NCBI GenBank assembly: GCA_003427395.1
Contig: BFEA01000290.1
Location: forward strand, 1,431,017-1,495,016
Direction of reading: 5' to 3'
DNA: 64,000 bases
Source: Chara braunii
Lineage: Eukaryota > Streptophyta > Charophyceae > Charales > Characeae
Under the pieces are notes generated by a model. That model worked only from the letters and a program-made list of their open reading frames with translations. It was not told the origin of the DNA and did not search any database. Position 1 is the first letter of the stretch; each line of letters starts with the position of its first letter. Position numbers and translations under genes: made by a program. This document shows, piece after piece, positions 58,440 through 64,000 of the stretch.

Positions 58440-59045
58440 GAGTATTAATCTGCCCCAATAAGCGGAGCGAATGCATTCTGTTTTCTTGGGCTTCATCTGC
58501 CTGCTTCATCAGTGAGAGAAAGTTGGTATTAATCTGCCCCAATAAGTGGGGCGAATGCATTGTGTTTTCTTGGGCTTGATCTGCCCGCTTCATCAGTGAG
58601 AGAAAGTTGGTATTAATCCGCCCCTATAAGTGGGGCGAATGCATTGTGTTTTCTTGGGCTTGATCTGCCCGCTTCATCAGTGAGAGAAAGTTGGTATTAA
58701 TCTCCCCCAATAAGTTGGGCGAATGTATTCTGATTTCTTGGGCTTGATGTGCCCGCTTCATTAGTGATAAAAATTGGTATTAATCTGGCCCAATAAGTGA
58801 GGCGAATGCATTCTGATTTCTTGGGCTTGATCTGCCCGCTTCATCAGTGAGAGAAAGTTGGTATTAATCTGCCCCAATAAGTTGGGCGAATGCATTCTGA
58901 TTTCTTGGGATAGATCTGCCCACTTCATCAATGAGAGAAAGTGAGTATTAATCTGCCCCAATAAGTGGGGCGAACACATTTTCATTTCTTGGGCTTGATC
59001 CGCCCGCTTCATCTGCGTGAAGAAGCGAGCATTAATCTGCCCCTA
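58440..59045 (+). repeat. 84-bp minisatellite with hairpin core, seven to eight units
   Basis: GGTATTAATCTGCCCC begins units near 58441, 58525, 58609, 58693, 58776, 58860, 58942 and a diverged one at 59027. Each unit contains CCCCAATAAGTGGGG (a short stem) and CTTGATCTGCCCGCTTCATC. Units are 80-95 percent alike by eye. Spacing and position match the 86-bp array of the other LTR-A copy. Confidence 0.9.
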
Positions 59046-60474
59046 TGAGAGGGACGATTACATTCCGACTTCGGGGGTTTGGTCTACCGTTACATTGGTG
59101 AGCAGCAGCTCTGTGGCCTGTATGGCTCTTTATTCCTCCTCGTAATATTAGCGTCGAATCTTTCCGCACACACGCACGCCCGCACACGCGCAGAGCGCGG
59201 ACCGTGAGGAAAAAAAGAGGGGGAAAGGCGCAGAGAGAGAAAGTAGTAATAGGGAGATGTGTGCGACTGAGAGAGGGTAGAGACTCGTGGAAAGGGGGAA
59301 AAAGAGCGTAGCGGGAGAGAAGAAACAGTGCAGTAAGAGGGAAAGGGCGAGGGAGACAGTGTGAAAGGTGTTCACGGCAGAGTAGCCTGTCAGGGCGCTG
59401 CTAGCGAGAACAACAACCATCAGTGCGATGATTCCTCTGACATGATCGCTCACTTGACTACGCTGGTAATGAAACGGTACTCTTCAGGAGATCCAACGAG
59501 TGAACCAGCCGCTGGCTGAGACGGCATACTTCAATGAACAACTAGTCGAGCATTTCAGTTGATGGCAGGTCAGCTACTTCTCATCCGCGGAGAGGCCAAT
59601 CGAGGGTGATATCGACCACTACTACAGATCAGTAGACTAAGACTGTTTTGTTGATCCGAACATCCGGAAATTCCACTATTAGTGGGACCAGCTGCACTTG
59701 CTAAATAAACAATCAGGCATTCGTCACCGTACGAGTCTAAAAGGATGTAGGAGGTAAGACTCGAGAGAGAGCCGGGATGGTTCATCTAGGTACTCTCGTG
59801 AAACTTTGATCGGAGGGAACGAGATGGTATGAATAACGGTTGTTAGCTTATATATTTCATTTATTGTCAAATCCCTGCAGCTATCTAGCGGGGGCGACGG
59901 AACGAGCTTGCTGACGGACAGAAGCAACAGGGGAAAAACTCTAAGAGAGAGAATGACCAGACGGGATAAAGTGAGCCAGACACGAGCTAGCAGCCTGACT
60001 GTGAACATACGAGGTTTTTTTTTTTTTTATTATCATTTTGTTTTAATTTACGAAAGCCACTACTGTGTGAATTTTGTGGTTCAACAGCAGGTTGTTAAAG
60101 GAACGACTCGGAATGAGATCACTCATTTACCCAGTCGACCGTGAAAGTCACCAACGTGCAAATATTTTGTGTTTTATCAGTTATTTGTTAATACTCGTTG
60201 TTTTCTGAGTTTGGTGAATTACTGGTTGATTGCAAAAAAATCTGCTGCATGAACTTTGCGATTTACTGGCTGGTGATTGAAATTTAGTGTTATGTGAACC
60301 TTCAAAGATCACCAAAAGAGAGAGAAAGAGAAACGGGACGCGCAGCGCCTGAGCCCTACTTCGAACCCAACTACTAGCTGAGGACCTTAGATGCGGGCGT
60401 GGTGAGTGACAGGCACCGTCTGCCCCTAGCTTCAGCAGGCAGCTGGGACCCCTCCCCGGGTTTCCCCACAACTT

Positions 60475-60492
60475 TGGCGCTGTTGCCGGGGA
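60475..60492 (+). other. Primer binding site (tRNA-Asp type)
   Basis: TGGCGCTGTTGCCGGGGA, 17 of 18 identical to the plant tRNA-Asp PBS, lies four bases after the LTR-A terminal CA. Confidence 0.9.
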
Positions 60493-62365
60493 GGGGAACA
60501 ACACCCCGAAGGCCACGGCCTTCCCCAATTAAATGGGGGTGCCCTGGCTGATTGACCAGGAGGTGATAAGTTCTAATTAGTTTGATTAGTGGATATCTTC
60601 TAATTTTTAATCATTTTAAATTCAGTTTTTTTCGAATATCTTATCATCCGCGCGTTTTCGCGCAAACTTCGTTGGGAACAAAGTTCGTCCTCTCGACGAG
60701 GTGAACATTTTGATATGTTTTTCGAGAAATTCTAACGGTGAAAAAGAGAGTTATTGGTTTTTTTTATTTTTCTAATTCTAAAATTCAAGAATAACAAATT
60801 TTGGTTTTTATAAATTTTCTGTTGGAAGAAGAGAAATCTGGAGAAACCCACAGGGGCCAAAGTTGGTCCTTGTTCTTTTCCCGACATTTTGAGATATTGA
60901 GCAGGAAAAACGGACGCTGTTTGGGGTGACGGCAGAGCCGAACAGATAAGAAAAGAAAGAAAAATAAAAAAATAATTGATTTTTTTTTTGTAATTTTGTT
61001 TAAAATTAAAACAAAAGAAATTAACCAAAAGTAATCCGATAGGATTTCTTTTTGGATTCATAAGACTTCAACAAAAATTTTCCTAAGATAAACGGGAGGT
61101 TGTGGTGAGAGAGCGAACGCGCGCAAGAAACTTAAATCCTAATTGGTGATACCTTAATTAGGGGGAACCCTAGTTGGGTGAAACCCTAACTAAGGGTTTA
61201 GGGGGCGAAAGCAACCTCAAGAATTATATTGAAACTAAATTTTTGCGAAAGATTAAAACCTTGTAATTCTCTGTAATTTTAAATATTTATCGATAAAAAT
61301 GATATAAAAAAACAAAAGCAATTTTTTATTAATAATTGTTCAAAATTTGCTTTTCCGGTTTTTTTGGACAATGGGATTAGGGACGATTGCCCCAGGCCTC
61401 ATCCTTGCGTGGGAAGGCAAAACGCTGCTAAAAAAAAAAATAAAATAAAATAAAAAAATGAAAATTCTATTTAAATCTGAATATTCTGGAATTTAAAAAG
61501 ATAAAAATTATTAAAAATAATTAAAAATTCAGTAAAATAGGTTTATGTTTTTTATATTATTCTTCATCTTTTTCTGCATCCCTTAGTGTTTGTTGAGGGC
61601 TTCGCCCGAACCCCATCCCAACGGGGGGAGTCGAGGTGCTGCTAAAATTTTTCTAAATCCATAAAAAATACTTTAATTAAAATTAAATCAAGGAAACAGA
61701 GGTACTAATAGGAGAAACCTCTCTTAACGGAGAGGGAGTAAAAAGAAGAATTATTTCTACCTTCTTTAAAGAAAAATCTACTTAAATTTTGATAAATATA
61801 AAAAATTATAGAAAAGGGTAGAGATAAGGGAGAAAGACAAAAGGGAAGTTACCAAGGATAAAGAAATCAAGTTCTCTAAAGGTCGGGTGAGGAAAAAGGA
61901 TTTTCTCTGGTTCTTATTGTATTTTTGCGAATTAGTTTTCAAAAAATTCAGTAAAAATTATTGAAAAGGTTGAGAAATCGAGGGAAATTCGAGACTGATT
62001 TCCTCTGGCATTTTTTTAACCATCCTTCAATTCTAGGACCAAAGTACCTCAAATTTTGAGACTAATTTTGATTTTTTGTTAAATTAAACTATTAAAATTT
62101 CTTAAAAATCAAAAACAGTTCGGAAAATTCGGGGAAAGAGTTCCAATTTAGTATTTCGCAGGTTCTTAAGTTGTTGGCAACCCCTGCGGGCAGAGAGCGT
62201 GTGCGGGAGCGCTGAGAGTAGGTTTCTCTCGAATTGTGCACGTGCCTACTATTCGAGGGAACTTGAATAAGAGGCTCGTTAGCTCAATTCAAGCCAGGGA
62301 TTCTGCCTTATAGATGTCAGGGTAAAGATAGACGTCAGTTAGGACGTAGCTAGGTAGTGCTTACT
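60493..62365 (+). mobile_element. LTR-A element leader with palindromes and a recurring hairpin motif
   Basis: A ~1.9 kb untranslated leader. Close to the PBS it has AAGGCCACGGCCTT (60509-60522) and CCTGG..CCAGG (60543-60560), matching perfect palindromes in the minus-strand element. Further on, a motif of the form CCCATCCC..GGGGGGAG..GCTGC(C/T)AAAATTTT recurs at 61608-61655 and 62379-62424, with a weaker form at 61390-61430. The 109- and 115-codon frames on the other strand (60732-61061, 60181-60528) lie in LTR and leader sequence and are not believed. Confidence 0.65.
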
Positions 62366-64000
62366 TAGGGATCACCTCCCAAACCCCATCCCTATGGGGG
62401 GAGGCGGAGCGCTGCCAAAATTTTCTTAGGATTATACCCCTTTTCAGGCGCAATAGGACTACCCCTACACTCGGCAGCAACTCGGATGATGCCATCCGAA
62501 GCCATAGAGGCATACGAAGCCGGTCGTGCGTGGGAAATAGAGCCCCCGGAACTCATAGAGGGAGGCCTAGTGGAGTTCACGCTCCCGTCCCGACCGACCG
62601 CGTGGGATGACGGACAGGTTAGTTGGAGATCCATCATCGTGTCCCCAGGTGCTTGGTTGTGGTTGCGTAGGGAGATCCATAGCAGTCTCGGGAGAGGTTT
62701 AGTGCGAGGGCATTTATTCTTGGATTTAGAGATAGCCAAAGGGGCTGTCTTGAGTCTTGCCACATCGGGAGAGAGCGACATCCTCTGTGCCGCGGAACGA
62801 TTGTTGCAGGCGGAGGTCGAGGCCTTCCGTACGGACGACGGGCAGGACCCGCTGACCCTGTTTCACGGGAGACCCCGCTTGCACATTAGCGGAGAGCTTA
62901 TTGTAGCGCGCAACGGGTTCTTCCCACACGCAGGGACTTGGTTGAGGACGATCGTACCAACGTTCGTGGTGGACTCCGTCTTCGGCGGGATAGGAGGTAT
63001 AGTAGAGGCTTATCTTGAGGTTAGGGAGCTCGAGCGTCTTTCGAGAGACGAGTTCGACACCCATTGCATCTACTACTCCTTAGTGACAGCCGGACCCCAT
63101 TGGGGTGACGAGAGGATCCAGCTCGTGGAGATGATCCGTTCGATTGCGCCAGATGAGGATCCCCTGTGGGGAATTCCTTCTTACACTTGGGATTTGCTGG
63201 ACCGGAAACTCCGAGCAGGACCCGAGAGCGTTACGTGCATAGGCCTCCTCTTTTTGGACGACCGGTGGAGCTGGTGGAGTGAAGAGATTAGGACACTGAT
63301 ACCTGAGTATCAGTTGACAGATTATTACCAGTTCATAGGTCTTCCACCATAACGCATCGAGGACGAGTTCGACGACGAGGGGTGGGAGCGTGAGGACGAC
63401 GAGGGCGCCTGAGAGCCAGACTGGGTCGACTCGGAGGGGGAGACTGACGACGAGGAGATCGACGCCACTGACGCATACTTTCCCAGGATAGGAGTCGTCG
63501 TCCGGACCTAGGAGGTGGTGTCCGGACGAGGAGAGCTAGTGGTGGCCACCGAGAGAGGCTGTGATTGACGACAGCCAGTAGCTATAGGAGATTCGATGGT
63601 AGAGGAGGCGGATAGAGTGGAGCTCGCGATCGACAGTGCCAGATGGCCCAGACCGCCTGAGACAGTGGAGCCCGACGTAGTAGAGTTCGATCTGCCAACG
63701 AGGAGCGTGGTTGGGCCCTGGCTCCATTCGGCTTGGAGATCGATACGGTTGGGGCAGGACGTGCACCTGTGGGCGTATGCGGTGGAGACATTTCAGCAGG
63801 ATGCTCAGCGCTGGCGGGCACCTGGGACTACGAGCATAGAGGTCGTAGGACATATTTATTATTCGCGGTCGGTAAGTGCCACGGCCTATTTTGAGGGTTT
63901 GATGCATGGTTTCTGGCGCTGTGAGCAGGAGGTTAGGCTGATCCTATCTCGGATAGTAGATAGCCTCCGTGCAGATAGAGAGGGACTGCACGGTCCGATC
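62366..64000 (+). pseudogene. gag-position protein of the LTR-A element, broken by four stops, internally duplicated
   Basis: A frame opens at 62366 and its first ATG is at 62486. It gives 288 codons to TAA (63350), and the same frame then continues protein-like to the window end with only TGA (63410), TAG (63509) and TGA (63566) in it. Each stop is one C-to-T change from a Gln or Arg codon, consistent with methylation-driven decay. Codon use is GC-rich, unlike the AT-rich leader. Two modules are visible: PPELIEGGLVEFTLPSR with WRSI after it (about 62540-62630), and PPETVEPDVVEFDLPTR with WRSI after it (about 63650-63740). An acidic linker lies between them. By position (2 kb after the PBS) it should be gag or a gag-side extra gene, but I see no zinc knuckle or capsid motif in the window. 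The family is not recognised. Confidence 0.6.

Larger units (their letters stand above)
55946..60470 (+). mobile_element. LTR-A, complete 4.53 kb copy on the plus strand
   Basis: Starts TGTCGGGCAACCGAAGACC and ends ..GGTTTCCCCACA, four bases before a tRNA-Asp PBS. Co-linear with the minus-strand copy: the 5' 0.8 kb (AAAAGTTGTCTGAGAGGGAA; TGACCCCGGGTTATTTAT), then a degenerate TTCAGRTTCGGTAT repeat block longer than in the other copies (about 56770-57690), the GTGTACGCAGCCC cores, the 84-bp minisatellite, a purine-rich tract (59160-59360), and the 3' end. Frames such as 56840-57577 and 57972-58496 derive from these repeats. Confidence 0.85.

Noticed and set aside
57972-58496. 174-codon minus-strand frame
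   Set aside because: It spans the minisatellite-bearing part of LTR-A; the aligned part of the other LTR-A copy does not keep it open.
58440-59045. Regularly spaced repeats resembling a CRISPR array
   Set aside because: The whole 84-bp unit repeats with no unique spacers, it lies in a eukaryotic LTR, and no cas-like genes are near. The same applies to 44440-44965.
63536-63907. 123-codon minus-strand frame at the right edge
   Set aside because: It is antisense to the duplicated module of the gag-position frame, which has the better-supported reading.

Overview
This window looks like intergenic chromatin from a large, repeat-rich eukaryotic nuclear genome. It shows simple-sequence tracts, spliceosomal-type punctuation, giant LTRs, a Helitron relic, assembly gaps (345 N at 39266-39610 and scattered single Ns) and no bacterial-style operons. 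A green-plant lineage is the best fit. The tRNA-Asp-type primer binding sites are typical of plant Ty3/gypsy elements, and the gag and RNase H relics recall streptophyte-algal gypsy elements. This placement is an inference. I found no intact host gene, rRNA, tRNA or CRISPR array. Nearly everything recognisable is a mobile element in decay, or a satellite.

Layout, 0-24 kb. A repeat I call LTR-B (a long LTR with its own TATA box) is split at its upstream end by a 3.85 kb satellite-filled insertion with 9-bp terminal inverted repeats (710-4559). It continues to 10315 and is followed by a decayed tRNA-Asp PBS and a badly broken gypsy internal region (gag, RNase H and integrase relics, with protease and reverse transcriptase missing). 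A GC-rich alternating inverted repeat lies at 14.4-15.5 kb. A second LTR-B-type segment at 18.4-21.2 kb contains a triplicated ~0.6 kb unit. At 22.4 kb there is a clear laboratory artefact: a Nextera transposon junction adapter flanked by a perfect 198-bp false duplication. A possible two-exon coding relic follows at 23.1-24.05 kb.

Layout, 24-39 kb. This AT-rich stretch holds a degenerate repeat family (26.7-27.96 kb), then a Helitron-type RepHel relic (about 28.9-34.5 kb: Arg-rich N-terminal piece, HUH nuclease motif, and a PIF1-like helicase with mutated Walker motifs). It ends with a minus-strand LTR-B copy (35.2-38.6 kb) that has no PBS next to it.

Layout, 39-64 kb. A second giant LTR family (LTR-A, 4.2-4.5 kb, starting TGTCGGGC) appears three times: a plus-strand fragment (39763-41182), a minus-strand LTR with PBS and leader (47411 down to about 41.9 kb), and a plus-strand LTR with PBS, 2 kb leader and gag-position reading frame (55946-64000). 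The first two form a large inverted repeat. The LTRs carry nested minisatellites and the leaders carry conserved palindromes. Two decayed Ulp1-type cysteine protease relics lie between them (48.26-51.1 kb), followed by satellite and microsatellite tracts (53.1-55.1 kb).

The features do not cooperate as a pathway. They are layers of nested transposition, tandem expansion and C-to-T decay. The items most worth checking are the satellite-carrying TIR insertion, the minisatellite-bearing LTRs with palindromic leaders, the unusual duplicated gag-position protein, and the adapter artefact.
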